NCBI GenBank assembly: GCA_021776245.1
Contig: JAJFGF010000033.1
Location: 112,534 to 176,533, forward strand
Length of the DNA: 64,000 nt
DNA from: Hyphococcus sp.
GTDB taxonomy: Bacteria > Pseudomonadota > Alphaproteobacteria > Caulobacterales > Parvularculaceae
Direction: 5' to 3'
This document shows, in pieces, positions 47,921-56,476 of this stretch. The translations under genes and the position numbers were made by a program. Below the pieces are notes generated by a model. It was not told where the DNA came from, did not search any database, and saw nothing but the letters and a program-made list of their open reading frames with translations. Position 1 is the first letter of the stretch. Every line of letters begins with the position of its first letter.

Positions 47921-48562
47921 ATGACGACTTTTCTTGGCCTGCGCGAGCAGGAAAAAACGGCTTTTTTTATTGACGGCGCCAATCTTTATAAAGCCGCGCG
48001 AAATCTTGGATTTGATATCGATTACAAGAATTTACTCGCAAAAGCGCAAGGGGCGTGCCATCTCGTCAGGGCGTCTTATTATACCGCCATCCAGGAAGAC
48101 CGCGACCAGGATTATTCGCCCCTGCGGCCGCTGGTCGATTGGCTGGATTATAATGGCTACACGATGGTCACCAAGATCACGCGTGAATTCACCGACCCGC
48201 AGGGACGCAAACGCTATAAAGGCTCGACCGATATCGAGCTTGTGGTCGATATGATGCAGCTGGCCGACCGGCTGGATCACATCGTTATTTTCTCCGGGAA
48301 TGGCGATTTCCGCCGCGCGATCGAAGCGATCCAGGCCAGGGCTGTGCGCGTGACCGCCGTCTCGACCGTCAAATCCGCGCCGCCCATGGCGTCCGACGAG
48401 CTGCGGCGCCAGGCGGATAATTTTATCGATCTTGCCGATCTTGAAAAAATCATTGGCCGCAGCGGCGCGCCGGCGCGCAAACCGCGCCCAAATGATGGAG
48501 GCGATGACGAATACGACGATGAATTCGAAGACGATTATGACGACGTCGAAGATGAGGATTAA
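47921..48562 (+). CDS. NYN-domain (LabA/DUF88) protein with acidic tail
   Basis: 213 residues. The PIN-like NYN nuclease fold is shown by AFFIDGANLYKAAR, STDIELVVDMMQLA and IFSGNGDFRRAIEAI, which place the metal-binding Asp residues. Residues 180-213 are almost all Asp/Glu. Family members are thought to be RNases, but the target is not known. ATG 47921; ends 6 bases before the uracil-DNA glycosylase gene, so they share an operon. Confidence 0.85.
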   Translation: MTTFLGLREQEKTAFFIDGANLYKAARNLGFDIDYKNLLAKAQGACHLVRASYYTAIQEDRDQDYSPLRPLVDWLDYNGYTMVTKITREFTDPQGRKRYKGSTDIELVVDMMQLADRLDHIVIFSGNGDFRRAIEAIQARAVRVTAVSTVKSAPPMASDELRRQADNFIDLADLEKIIGRSGAPARKPRPNDGGDDEYDDEFEDDYDDVEDED

Positions 48563-48568
48563 GCGCTG

Positions 48569-49225
48569 ATGACGGCGCGCGCAGCCGCAATCAATCCGCC
48601 GGTGAATTGCCGCCTCTGTCCGAGGCTGGTCGATTTTCGCAACGAAAACAAAAAGGCCTATCCGGTTTTTTTTAACGGGCCGGTGCCGTCCTTCGGCGAT
48701 TCCAGTGCAAAGCTTTTAATCGTCGGCCTTGCGCCAGGATTGCGCGGCGCCAACAGAACCGCGCGCCCGTTCACCGGCGATTATGCGGGCGATCTTCTTT
48801 ATGCAACGCTTTCCAAATTCGGCTTTTCGAACGGCGACTATAAAGCCGACCCCGATGACGGCGTGACCCTGAATGAAACGATGATCACCAATGCGGTGCG
48901 CTGCCTGCCGCCGCAAAACAAGCCGGTCGGCGCGGAAATTCGCACCTGCCGCAAATTTCTGACCCGCCAGCTCGAGGCTTTTACCGATTTGCGCGCAATC
49001 CTCTGCCTTGGCCGAATCGCCCATGAATCGACCCTGGCGACCCTTGGCGTCCGCCAGAAAGATGCGCCTTTCGTCCATCGGGCGCGCCATGAATTGCCGG
49101 ATTCGCCATTTTCCCTGTTCGACAGCTATCATTGCTCGCGCTACAATACGAATACGCGCCGGCTGACGACTGAAATGTTTGAAGATGTTTTTGCGGACAT
49201 TCGGCGCTATATTGACGGGGATTGA
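48569..49225 (+). CDS. udgB: Family 5-type uracil-DNA glycosylase
   Basis: 218 residues. Motif A is GLAPGLRGANRTARPFTGDYAG and the C-terminal motif has DSYHCSRYNTNTRRLT with the His that contacts the base, both typical of family 5 (UdgB). Cysteines in NCRLCPRL near residue 14, and later ones, fit the [4Fe-4S] cluster. Removes uracil and other deaminated bases. Usual length about 200-220. Confidence 0.85.
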   Translation: MTARAAAINPPVNCRLCPRLVDFRNENKKAYPVFFNGPVPSFGDSSAKLLIVGLAPGLRGANRTARPFTGDYAGDLLYATLSKFGFSNGDYKADPDDGVTLNETMITNAVRCLPPQNKPVGAEIRTCRKFLTRQLEAFTDLRAILCLGRIAHESTLATLGVRQKDAPFVHRARHELPDSPFSLFDSYHCSRYNTNTRRLTTEMFEDVFADIRRYIDGD

Positions 49226-49284
49226 TTCTTTCGGCGCAGGCGCGGCGCCGGGTGTTTCCGGGGGGAGAACCCGGAGAGTGAAGC

Positions 49285-49782
49285 ATGGCAAGAAACTGGG
49301 GCATACCGAGTAAAGGCGGCGGAGCCGCGTTTCGCGATGCGAAAAACGCGAAACCCGTCCTGACGCTTGTTGTCTCTGCGATCTACGGATCGATTGGCGC
49401 GGCGATGGCGGTGATCAGCTTTGCTGAAGCGCGCACGGTTCTTACCGGCCTGTTTCACGGCGGCAGCCTGGTGGCTGCAATCCTTGCAGCGGGATTTGGC
49501 TGCTGGGGTTATATCTGGATTGCCCGCCCGCGCTTTGCGGCTTTGTTCAGCGGCAAGGGCGATGCGTTTTCGAGCCTCATAAGATTTTATGCGCGCGCCG
49601 CGATCGGCCTGGTCGTTCTGTTAATTGCCGGCCAGGCCGCCGGCGGGCTGTCATTCAAACTCATCAGCGTATTGTTGTTATGCATGTCCGGCGGCGCAGG
49701 CGCTGCAGCTGCGTTTCAAACCGTTCTCGCCTTCGTTCCCTATTACGAAGATCCCGAGACGAATGGCGCAAGCGATTTGTGA
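49285..49782 (+). CDS. Small polytopic membrane protein of unknown function
   Basis: 165 residues with four hydrophobic segments (about residues 25-47, 56-78, 100-120 and 124-146). Starts at ATG 49285 with a GGAGAG-type site 11 bases upstream. No motif recognised. Follows the glycosylase after 59 bases and is convergent with smpB. Confidence 0.7.
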   Translation: MARNWGIPSKGGGAAFRDAKNAKPVLTLVVSAIYGSIGAAMAVISFAEARTVLTGLFHGGSLVAAILAAGFGCWGYIWIARPRFAALFSGKGDAFSSLIRFYARAAIGLVVLLIAGQAAGGLSFKLISVLLLCMSGGAGAAAAFQTVLAFVPYYEDPETNGASDL

Positions 49783-49786
49783 GACG

Positions 49787-49865
49787 AGCGAGTAGAGCGT
49801 AGCGAATAGGGAATAGAAAAGAATTCTCACGCGCTACTCCCTACTCTCTATTCCCCACTCTCTAA
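49787..49865. repeat. GAGTAG/TAGGGA-rich quasi-palindromic intergenic repeat
   Basis: The gap between convergent genes is made of GAGTAG, GAATAGGGAATAG and their complements (CTACTCCCTACTC, CTATTCCCCACTC), giving an imperfect dyad around an AGAATTCT centre at 49821-49828. Could end both transcripts; it has the look of a short dispersed repeat. Confidence 0.5.
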
Positions 49866-49868
49866 ACC

Positions 49869-50339
49869 TTATCCCCTGTCCCGCATCAGCCTCTGTTTCT
49901 GCCGTGACCAGTCGCGATCCTTTTGCGTGGTGCGCTTGTCATGAAGCTTTTTGCCCTGCCCGATGCCGAGCTCAAGCTTGGCGATGCCCCGCGCATTAAA
50001 ATAGAGCTTTAACGGCGTCAGCGTAAAACCCTTGCGCTCGACCGCTTGCGACAGGCGCACAATCTCTTTTTTATGCAACAGCAATTTGCGCTTGCGCTTG
50101 GGCGCGTGATTTTGCCGGTTGCCGCCGAAATATTCCGGAATGTTTGAATTGATCAGCCAGATCGCGCCATCCTCAGGCGAGGCGTAGCTTTCGGCGATAT
50201 TGGCTTTGCCTTCGCGCAACGCCTTGACCTCGGTGCCGGTCAACATGATCCCGGCTTCCACGACTTCATTGATGAAATATTCGTGGCGCGCCCGGCGATT
50301 TTCAGCGACGACTTTTATGCCTTCTTTGGTTTCAGGCAT
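49869..50339 (-). CDS. smpB: SsrA-binding protein SmpB
   Basis: 156 residues. [41 protein letters not shown] is unmistakable SmpB (quoted only to show the start; key residues E-x-KAL and the basic [13 protein letters not shown] tail). Binds tmRNA for ribosome rescue. Its ATG shares one base with the dapA stop (TGATG). Confidence 0.95.
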   Translation of the reverse strand: MPETKEGIKVVAENRRARHEYFINEVVEAGIMLTGTEVKALREGKANIAESYASPEDGAIWLINSNIPEYFGGNRQNHAPKRKRKLLLHKKEIVRLSQAVERKGFTLTPLKLYFNARGIAKLELGIGQGKKLHDKRTTQKDRDWSRQKQRLMRDRG

Positions 50340-51220
50340 CAGCCAGGGAGGTCCAGTTCCTCGAGCGCGGCGCGCACTTTTGCTTTCGACGCATCGCTGG
50401 GCGCGACCAGCGGCAGGCGCACATCCGGGTTACATTTTCCCAACAGCGACAGGGCGTATTTCGCCGGGCCGGGACTGGAATCGGAAAACAGCGCCTGATG
50501 CAACGGCGCCAGCCGGTCTTGCAGGCTGCGCGCGGTCGCGTAATCGCCCGCAAGGGACGCTTCCTGCATCCGGGCGCAAAGCTGCGGCGCCACATTCGAG
50601 GTCACCGAGATACAGCCGACGCCGCCCATGGCGTTAAATCCGACGGCGGTCATGTCTTCACCGGAAAGCTGAATAAAATCGGCGCCGCACTGACGGGTCT
50701 GCACCGGCACCCGGCCAAGATCGCCGGTCGCGTCCTTGACGCCGACGATGCGCGGCATCGCCGCCAGGCTGGCCAGCGTTTCAATGCTGATATCGACGCT
50801 CGTCCGGGCCGGAATATTGTAAACCACAATCGGCTTGGCCGTGGCGTCATGGATCGCCGCATAATGGGCGATAATCCCCGCCTGGCTCGGCCGGTTATAA
50901 TAGCCGGTGACCGCCAGAATGGCGTCCACGCCCAAATTTTCGATCCGCCGCCCCATGGACACGCCATAAGCGGTGTCGTTGGAGCCGGCCCCGCCGATCA
51001 CCGGGACCCGGCCCCTGGCGGCCTCGACGCACAGGGCCACGACGCGCTCATGTTCTTCGTCGCTCAGCGTCGCGGATTCGCCCGTTGTGCCCACCGGCAC
51101 AAGGCCATGCGTGCCTGATGCGATTTGCCATTCCACCAAATCCTGGAATGCCGCTTCATCGACCGAGCCGTCCCGGAAGGGCGTGATGAGAGCCGTTATG
51201 GACCCTTTAAGTTGTTTCAT
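50339..51220 (-). CDS. dapA: 4-hydroxy-tetrahydrodipicolinate synthase
   Basis: 293 residues. [14 protein letters not shown] near residue 44, YYNRPSQAG with the catalytic Tyr and VGVKDATGD with the Schiff-base Lys at about residue 160 identify DapA. Joins pyruvate and aspartate semialdehyde in lysine/peptidoglycan precursor synthesis. dapA-smpB adjacency is common in alphaproteobacteria. Divergent from the transglycosylase gene over 133 bases. Confidence 0.95.
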   Translation of the reverse strand: MKQLKGSITALITPFRDGSVDEAAFQDLVEWQIASGTHGLVPVGTTGESATLSDEEHERVVALCVEAARGRVPVIGGAGSNDTAYGVSMGRRIENLGVDAILAVTGYYNRPSQAGIIAHYAAIHDATAKPIVVYNIPARTSVDISIETLASLAAMPRIVGVKDATGDLGRVPVQTRQCGADFIQLSGEDMTAVGFNAMGGVGCISVTSNVAPQLCARMQEASLAGDYATARSLQDRLAPLHQALFSDSSPGPAKYALSLLGKCNPDVRLPLVAPSDASKAKVRAALEELDLPG

Positions 51221-51353
51221 GGTCTCTATTTTCTGAAATTCTACGGTTCGATACCCCCGTCGGGATCAATCAGCAAGCAGACGCCTGTTTTGATGCGATC
51301 AAGTTTGGGCTATTCTGGGGCGAAGCAGTGACGGTTGCGCGGGAGTAACATGA

Positions 51354-54300
51354 ATGACGGGTAGAGCGCCCTTGCGTCTGATGGTGGTGTTTATTGCAGG
51401 CCTGGCGGCGCTTGGGGGGTTGACCAGCGCCGGCGCGATCACGACGCCGCGGCTGAAACCGCCGGCGCCGGGTCCGGCCTATCTGTCCAGGGCCGATCAT
51501 GACCGGCTTTTGGATGTCGCCGCCGCCGTCAAGAAAAAACAGTTTTCCGCAGCCCGCAACGAGGCGGCGCTTGTCGCCGATCCGATCGCCCGCTCGCTGG
51601 GCGAGTGGATGGTTTTCATGGGCGAAGATCCGCTGGTCAGCATCACAGCAGCCGACGCATTTCTCGACAGCCATCCGGACTGGCCGGCGATTGGGCGCAT
51701 CCAGTCTTTTGTCGAAAAACGCATTCCCGACAATGCGCCGGCGAGCGACGTGCTGGCCTTGTTTCAGTCGCGCGACCCGCTGACCGGCGAGGGCAAGATT
51801 CAGCTTGCGCGCGCCCATTACGAAATGGGCGCGAAAGAAGCGGGCGATCGTTATCTGCGCGATGCGTGGATCAATCATAATTTCCGCATCGCCGAAGAAC
51901 GAAAAATACTTTCATCCTATGGCGGACGATTAACAAAGGCCGATCACGCAGCCCGCGTTGACCGATTATTATGGGGCCGGCAGATCACCAATGCGCGGCG
52001 CGTGTTCCCGCGCCTTGCCAGCGCTGACCGCCGCATGGCCGAAGCCAGAGCCGCGCTTTTACTCGGCGCCTCAAGCGGTCCGGGGCTTTATAAAAAGCTC
52101 AGCCAGGACCAGCAGCTCGACAGCGGCGTGTTGCACGGCGCCGTGCGCTATTACCGGCGTTCCGGCGACGAGCCTTACGCCATCGCCCTGGCGGCGAAAT
52201 CGCCGCAAACCGCAGCGGCTTTGCGCAATCCGGGCCGCTGGTGGGATGAGCGCCAGCTGTTGATGCGCTGGGCGTTGCGCGAAGGGCGCTTTGCCGATGC
52301 GTATACGGTCGCCGCCCATCACAGCCTGACGCCGGGCGGCGATTTTTCAGAAGCGGAATTTAACGCCGGCTGGATTGCCTTGCGTTTTCTTGGGGAACCA
52401 AAGCGCGCGGAGACGCATTTTCTGGCGCTCGCCTCTGCGGTCGGCACGCCGATTTCCGTATCGCGCGCCTATTACTGGCTTGGACGCTCGGCGGCGGCGC
52501 GCAATGACCAGGACCTTGCCAAAACCTATTACGAGACGGCGGCAAAGCATTATTATTCCTATTACGGACAACTCGCCGCCGAAGAGCTGGGCGGCGCGGC
52601 GCTGACGCAAAAATTCGCCGCTCCGGCGCAGGCGACGCCCGAAGAGCGCGCCCTCTTTTCTTCGCGCCCGACCGTCGCGGCGTTACGCAAGCTTTCCGAT
52701 CTCAATCTCGATTATGAGTTTATGGTTTTCGCCTATCACGCTGACGACCAGCTGACGCAGCCCGGCGAGTTTATCGAGCTTGCCAAAATCACCAATGGCG
52801 AAGGCGCGCCGCATTTAACGGTGCGGGCCGGCAAGGTTGCGATCCAGAAAAACGCCTTTGCGCCTGACGTTGCTTATCCCATGGTGTTTGTGCCCGATGA
52901 AGCGGCGAAATTTATGGCGCCGGAAATTGTCCTCGGCCTGTCGCGTCAGGAAAGCGAATTTAATCCCCGCGCATTTTCCCATGCGGGCGCGCGCGGCATG
53001 ATGCAGCTGATCCCGACTACCGCGCAGATTACCGCGCGTAAAGAGGGTCTTAAATATTCACGCTCGGCGCTGCTTGACGATCCGGTGTACAACATGACGC
53101 TGGGCTCGGCGCATCTTTCGCATCTGACCTCGCGCTTTGACGGCTCGCTGATCATGACCTTCGCTTCATACAATGCGGGGCAAAATCGCGTCACCCGATG
53201 GGTGCGGGAATATGGCGATCCGCGACAGGCGGAGATTGACCCGGTGGACTGGGTCGAACTTATTCCATTTTCCGAAACGCGCAATTATGTGCAGCGGGTG
53301 CTTGAAAATGTGCAGGTTTATCGCGGGCGCCTGAACAATGCGCCAATACCGGGCCGGCTGTCGGCGGATCTGGAACGGGGCGGCGCCCAAAACCGCGCGG
53401 CGGCAGCGCCAATGCCTGCGATCATTAATGTGAGCGCCGTACCGCAACAGGCCTTGCCGCCTTTGCCCGCGCCGACGATCAAACGCGCGCGCGACTATGC
53501 GCTGCACATGCGGGCCGAGGCGTTAGCCGCAGCGCAGCCGCCAGCGGCGGACCTGCAGGTGATCAGCGCCGAAGAAGCCCGGCCCGCGCCGCGGGTTTCC
53601 CGGCGCAAAAATACAAGACGCGCGCGCGCCCGCGCGACCGCCAATGCCAACCCGGTGATCGCCGAGGCGGAGACGCTGGAAAATGCGCCGCCCTCTCCGG
53701 CCGAGCCGGCAACGCAAACAGCAGCGACGGCAATGGCGCCGCCGGCAGAGACAAATGCGCCCGGTGCGATTGTTAACGCTGACGCCGCGATCGCAGAGGA
53801 AAAGGCGCCAGATGCGGCGCCGGCCAAAACTGTTGCACAGGTTGAAAAGCAAACACCGGCGCCGGTCGCCAAATCGGAGGCGCTTCCCGCGACAAAATTA
53901 TTGGCCGGCGCCACGACCGTTACGTCAAATTCGGTGATGGTCGCGGTCGCCGACAATGTGGCGGTCGAATCAACGCCGGCCAAAACCGCGCCCGCAGCGA
54001 CAGAACAGACGACAACAACAAAATCGCCCGCGACCATCGCGCCGGCGGCTGAAAATGAGTCTCCCTCTCAAGCGCTGGCGCCGCCAATAATCGCCGCCCT
54101 GTCGGCTGATATGTCTCCAGGCGATGACGCGGGCGCCGCGAACGCGAGCGCCGCAGCGACGACCACAATATTTCCGCCGGCTTACGCGCCGCCGCCCGGC
54201 GAACGACAGGTGATTGTCGCCGGCGCGCCGGCGACAGACGACGAGGCCGTGGAAGCGGCCGGGGAAGCGAAAGACGACGTATCGGAGGAATGCCTCGCCT

Positions 54301-54398
54301 ATCGCGCTTTCCTGCGGGAAATCGCCGGGGATGAAGCCGAAGCCGCAGACCTTAACGCGCTGATGCTCTCCGAATTGCAGGGCGGCGTCTGCAGCTGA
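51354..54398 (+). CDS. slt: Soluble lytic murein transglycosylase with a long Ala/Pro-rich tail
   Basis: 1014 residues. Signal peptide at residues 1-28, a helical superhelix domain (about 40-490) and the catalytic domain SRQESEF...GARGMMQLIPTTA, with E533 as the likely catalytic Glu, and FASYNAGQNRV. After about residue 680 a 300-residue low-complexity region rich in Ala, Pro, Thr and Glu follows, ending in a short folded-looking segment with cysteines (EECLAYR ... GGVCS). Normal Slt proteins are 600-700 residues, so the tail is an extension. It cleaves peptidoglycan in the periplasm. Confidence 0.88.
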   Translation: MTGRAPLRLMVVFIAGLAALGGLTSAGAITTPRLKPPAPGPAYLSRADHDRLLDVAAAVKKKQFSAARNEAALVADPIARSLGEWMVFMGEDPLVSITAADAFLDSHPDWPAIGRIQSFVEKRIPDNAPASDVLALFQSRDPLTGEGKIQLARAHYEMGAKEAGDRYLRDAWINHNFRIAEERKILSSYGGRLTKADHAARVDRLLWGRQITNARRVFPRLASADRRMAEARAALLLGASSGPGLYKKLSQDQQLDSGVLHGAVRYYRRSGDEPYAIALAAKSPQTAAALRNPGRWWDERQLLMRWALREGRFADAYTVAAHHSLTPGGDFSEAEFNAGWIALRFLGEPKRAETHFLALASAVGTPISVSRAYYWLGRSAAARNDQDLAKTYYETAAKHYYSYYGQLAAEELGGAALTQKFAAPAQATPEERALFSSRPTVAALRKLSDLNLDYEFMVFAYHADDQLTQPGEFIELAKITNGEGAPHLTVRAGKVAIQKNAFAPDVAYPMVFVPDEAAKFMAPEIVLGLSRQESEFNPRAFSHAGARGMMQLIPTTAQITARKEGLKYSRSALLDDPVYNMTLGSAHLSHLTSRFDGSLIMTFASYNAGQNRVTRWVREYGDPRQAEIDPVDWVELIPFSETRNYVQRVLENVQVYRGRLNNAPIPGRLSADLERGGAQNRAAAAPMPAIINVSAVPQQALPPLPAPTIKRARDYALHMRAEALAAAQPPAADLQVISAEEARPAPRVSRRKNTRRARARATANANPVIAEAETLENAPPSPAEPATQTAATAMAPPAETNAPGAIVNADAAIAEEKAPDAAPAKTVAQVEKQTPAPVAKSEALPATKLLAGATTVTSNSVMVAVADNVAVESTPAKTAPAATEQTTTTKSPATIAPAAENESPSQALAPPIIAALSADMSPGDDAGAANASAAATTTIFPPAYAPPPGERQVIVAGAPATDDEAVEAAGEAKDDVSEECLAYRAFLREIAGDEAEAADLNALMLSELQGGVCS

Positions 54399-54427
54399 CG
54401 GCCGCGCGGCCGCCATCCTCTCGCAAC

Positions 54428-54456
54428 TTGCAAAACCGCCGCTTTCCGGGCATTAC
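54428..54456 (+). promoter_or_regulatory. Promoter of tRNA-Ser
   Basis: TTGCAA (54428-54433) and CATTAC (54451-54456) separated by exactly 17 bases, with the tRNA starting 8 bases after the second box. A good sigma-70-type promoter. In the second tRNA copy the -35 box is replaced by CCTCAA because the duplicated block begins inside it. Confidence 0.6.
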
Positions 54457-54556
54457 CGCCGGCGGAGAGGTGGCCGAGTGGCTGAAGGCGCTCCCCTGCT
54501 AAGGGAGTAAGGGTGTTAAAGCCCTTCGTGGGTTCGAATCCCATCCTCTCCGCCAG
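54431..54556 (+). repeat. Direct repeat, left copy (tRNA-Ser plus 33 bases of leader)
   Basis: This 126-base block recurs at 55944-56076, 1.5 kb away in the same orientation. The two are identical apart from one G-to-C change in the D loop and 7 extra bases in the anticodon arm of the right copy. Together they bracket the Fic gene. Confidence 0.85.
54464..54555 (+). tRNA. tRNA-Ser (anticodon GCT)
   Basis: 92 bases including CCA. The acceptor stem GGAGAGG pairs with CCTCTCC (54545-54551); the anticodon stem CTCCC/GGGAG holds GCT at 54498-54500; a long variable arm (GGG...GCCC) marks it as class II, hence serine (AGY codons). The T arm GTGGGTTCGAATCCCAT is standard. Its 3' end is echoed downstream, as is usual for integration sites. 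Confidence 0.93.
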
Positions 54557-54633
54557 TGGCTCCAAAAGAATCAGCTGAAATTATGCAAGGCTGCCAGCAA
54601 CTTCAAAAGTTCGAACCCTCGTTTATTGATTTG

Positions 54634-54676
54634 CGCGCCTTCGTGCGCGGGAGGTTCGAATCCTACCTCTCCGCCA
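54634..54676 (+). pseudogene. 3' fragment of a tRNA-Ser gene
   Basis: Contains a variable-arm-like hairpin with a CTTCG centre, then GGAGGTTCGAATCCTACC and CTCTCCG-CCA, i.e. the T arm and acceptor 3' half of a tRNA-Ser, without 5' half. It differs from the 3' end of the intact tRNA by several bases, so it may derive from another serine isoacceptor brought in by an element that recombined at this tRNA. The preceding GTTCGAACC at 54609-54617 may be a second scrap. Confidence 0.6.
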
Positions 54677-54760
54677 GTGATTTTATTCGCTAAGTAAGCC
54701 GCCTGCTACAGCCATGACGATCCAAAGAACTTTTGGCTTCAAATTTTGAATATCTTAAAT

Positions 54761-55873
54761 TCACGCAACCCGTTCGAGGTTCAAATAATATCGTGTTGAT
54801 TTGCGCTCGCCCTCTCTTAAGAGCGCATCTTTTTTCACGAGATCAACAAGATCGCGGGTCGTTGTCGCCGTTGTGGCGCCAGTGATCGTCATGTAGTTCC
54901 TGGCGCTTAAGCCACCCTTGAATCCTTCAACGCCTTCAGCAAACATCCGTAACAGGACTTTTTCCTGTCGCTCATTTAGTTGATCGCGTAAACCATCAAA
55001 CAACTTTGTTTTAGCAAGCAGGAATTCAACCTGTTTTTGACTTCTGGCTTGAGCACCCAAAACGATATCAGCAAACCATCCAAGCCATTTGCCGGCGTCC
55101 AGTGTTTTGCTGGCGAGTTCGAGTTGCTGATAATATTTTTTGCGGTGGTGAAGCAACTCACCTGCAAGGGATGTAAAGACTGGCTTTTGGCGGCCTTGCA
55201 CCAACGCCTTTTCAGATAGTGCGCGTCCAATGCGGCCATTGCCATCCTCAAACGGGTGAATGCACTCGAACCATAAATGTGCAATCCCCGCTCGTTCGAC
55301 TGAAGGCGCCGGTTTTTTTCCCGTGGGCGCTGTTTTGTTAAACCATTTTATGAAAGCAGCCATCTCTTTCAAAACAGATTCTGACGGCGGCGCTTCATAA
55401 TGAACTTTCGGTGCATATGATGCGCCGGAAATGATCTGCATAGGATCATCATGGGTCCGGTAGGCGCCAATCCGATCCAAATCTCTGCGCCCATTCATCA
55501 TCATCGCATGCCATCGATAAAGCATTTCGTGTGACACGGGCTCTTTTGAAGTTTTAAGGAGATCAACCATCATTTCCGCAATGCCGCTTTCCGCCGGGCG
55601 ATGCTTGCGTTGTGGTGTTTTTAATCCAAGGGCGCGTTGAATTGAGGATTGAACACTGATCCGGTCCAGTATTTCCCCCTCAATACTGGAAGTATCGAGA
55701 GCCTCCACAACCATGATAGAGACACTCAAATCAACTTGATCGTTTTCTGATAAATGACTGGACGCGCCGATAAGAATGCCGGCCTGCTCAAGAAACTTTG
55801 CTTCCCGGGCAGCCAGATCACGCCTGTTACAGGTAAAATCCGGCCATTTCTCTAATTGCCAGTTCCAAACCAT
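54761..55873 (-). CDS. Fic family protein with N-terminal inhibitory motif and C-terminal HTH
   Basis: 370 residues. The catalytic motif HPFEDGNGRIGR lies at about residues 206-217. Near residue 60, TSSIEGE matches the (S/T)xxxE inhibitory helix, so it is a self-inhibited (class II) Fic enzyme. Residues about 295-370 look like a winged helix (ARNYMTITGATTATTTRDLVDLVKK). Such proteins usually AMPylate targets and may control their own gene. The 27-base palindrome over its ribosome site fits that. It is bracketed by direct repeats containing tRNA-Ser. Confidence 0.88.
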   Translation of the reverse strand: MVWNWQLEKWPDFTCNRRDLAAREAKFLEQAGILIGASSHLSENDQVDLSVSIMVVEALDTSSIEGEILDRISVQSSIQRALGLKTPQRKHRPAESGIAEMMVDLLKTSKEPVSHEMLYRWHAMMMNGRRDLDRIGAYRTHDDPMQIISGASYAPKVHYEAPPSESVLKEMAAFIKWFNKTAPTGKKPAPSVERAGIAHLWFECIHPFEDGNGRIGRALSEKALVQGRQKPVFTSLAGELLHHRKKYYQQLELASKTLDAGKWLGWFADIVLGAQARSQKQVEFLLAKTKLFDGLRDQLNERQEKVLLRMFAEGVEGFKGGLSARNYMTITGATTATTTRDLVDLVKKDALLREGERKSTRYYLNLERVA

Positions 55874-55900
55874 GATCGATAAAAGGCTCCTTTATCGATC
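55874..55900. promoter_or_regulatory. Palindrome covering the ribosome site of the Fic gene
   Basis: Arms GATCGATAAA (55874-55883) and TTTATCGATC (55891-55900) around AGGCTCC; in the gene's direction the middle contains AAGGAG, its ribosome site, directly before the ATG at 55873. A TATTAT -10 box is adjacent (complement of 55901-55906). It could be an operator for the C-terminal HTH or an RNA hairpin hiding the ribosome site. Confidence 0.65.
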
Positions 55901-55943
55901 ATAATACCACATTATTTTGATTAATAAAAGAAAACTTATTCCT

Positions 55944-56076
55944 CAAAACCGCCGCTTTCCGGGCATTACCGCCGGCGGAGAGGTGGCCGAGTGCCTGAAG
56001 GCGCTCCCCTCCCTCCTGCTAAGGGAGTAAGGGTGTTAAAGCCCTTCGTGGGTTCGAATCCCATCCTCTCCGCCAG
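55944..56076 (+). repeat. Direct repeat, right copy
   Basis: Second copy of the block at 54431-54556, 133 bases because of a 7-base insertion. The match begins exactly inside the -35 box of the tRNA promoter, so only the -10 box (CATTAC, 55964-55969) was carried along. Confidence 0.85.
55977..56075 (+). pseudogene. Damaged tRNA-Ser copy
   Basis: 99 bases, aligned end to end with the intact tRNA-Ser. Seven extra bases (CCCTCCT-type near-duplication at about 56011-56017) enlarge the anticodon loop, and a D-loop GG is changed to GC. The acceptor stem, variable arm, T arm and CCA are unchanged. With the -35 box lost as well, it is probably not a working tRNA. Confidence 0.8.
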
Positions 56077-56262
56077 AGTTTAATCACTCTGCCGCCACGC
56101 GCCCACGAGTTTTCCCAAGGCGTTTCAGCCGCTAATGTTTCCAATTACTTTTGTGTTATGAGCACTCTCTAATAAGGGGAGCACGGTGCAATTTTACAGT
56201 CATGTACAATGAAATAATCTCGGTCGAATGCCGAAAGAAGTTACACTTAAAGGTGCGGTGAT

Positions 56263-56463
56263 ATGGCAGAGCCGTTGACCTCCCCTCGCCGCCTGGCGGA
56301 GAATGTCGAGGAAAGGTACGGCGCCAAAATTTCATATGGCACCTATCACAAATGGCGGTCAAAGCTCGAAGCTGGCGAAGATTACCCGAAAGAATGGGCG
56401 ACCCGGCGAAAGCAGTACGACGAAAACAAAAAGGCGCGGCGCACAGGCAAGAAGCGCCGTTAG
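56263..56463 (+). CDS. Small basic protein, first of a row of small genes
   Basis: 66 residues from ATG 56263 with an AAGGTG site. About 25 Lys/Arg residues, dense towards the C-terminus, and a TYHKWRSKLEAGEDYP stretch; possible DNA- or RNA-binding protein, though no known fold is recognised. It begins a row of seven genes 56263-58538 on the same strand with short gaps. Region 56077-56262 upstream should hold the promoter. Confidence 0.55.
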   Translation: MAEPLTSPRRLAENVEERYGAKISYGTYHKWRSKLEAGEDYPKEWATRRKQYDENKKARRTGKKRR

Positions 56464-56476
56464 GAAAGGCACTCGA

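Noticed and set aside
56156..56362. 68-codon minus frame
   Set aside because: It overlaps the start of the better supported gene at 56263 and is His/Arg-rich without a ribosome site.
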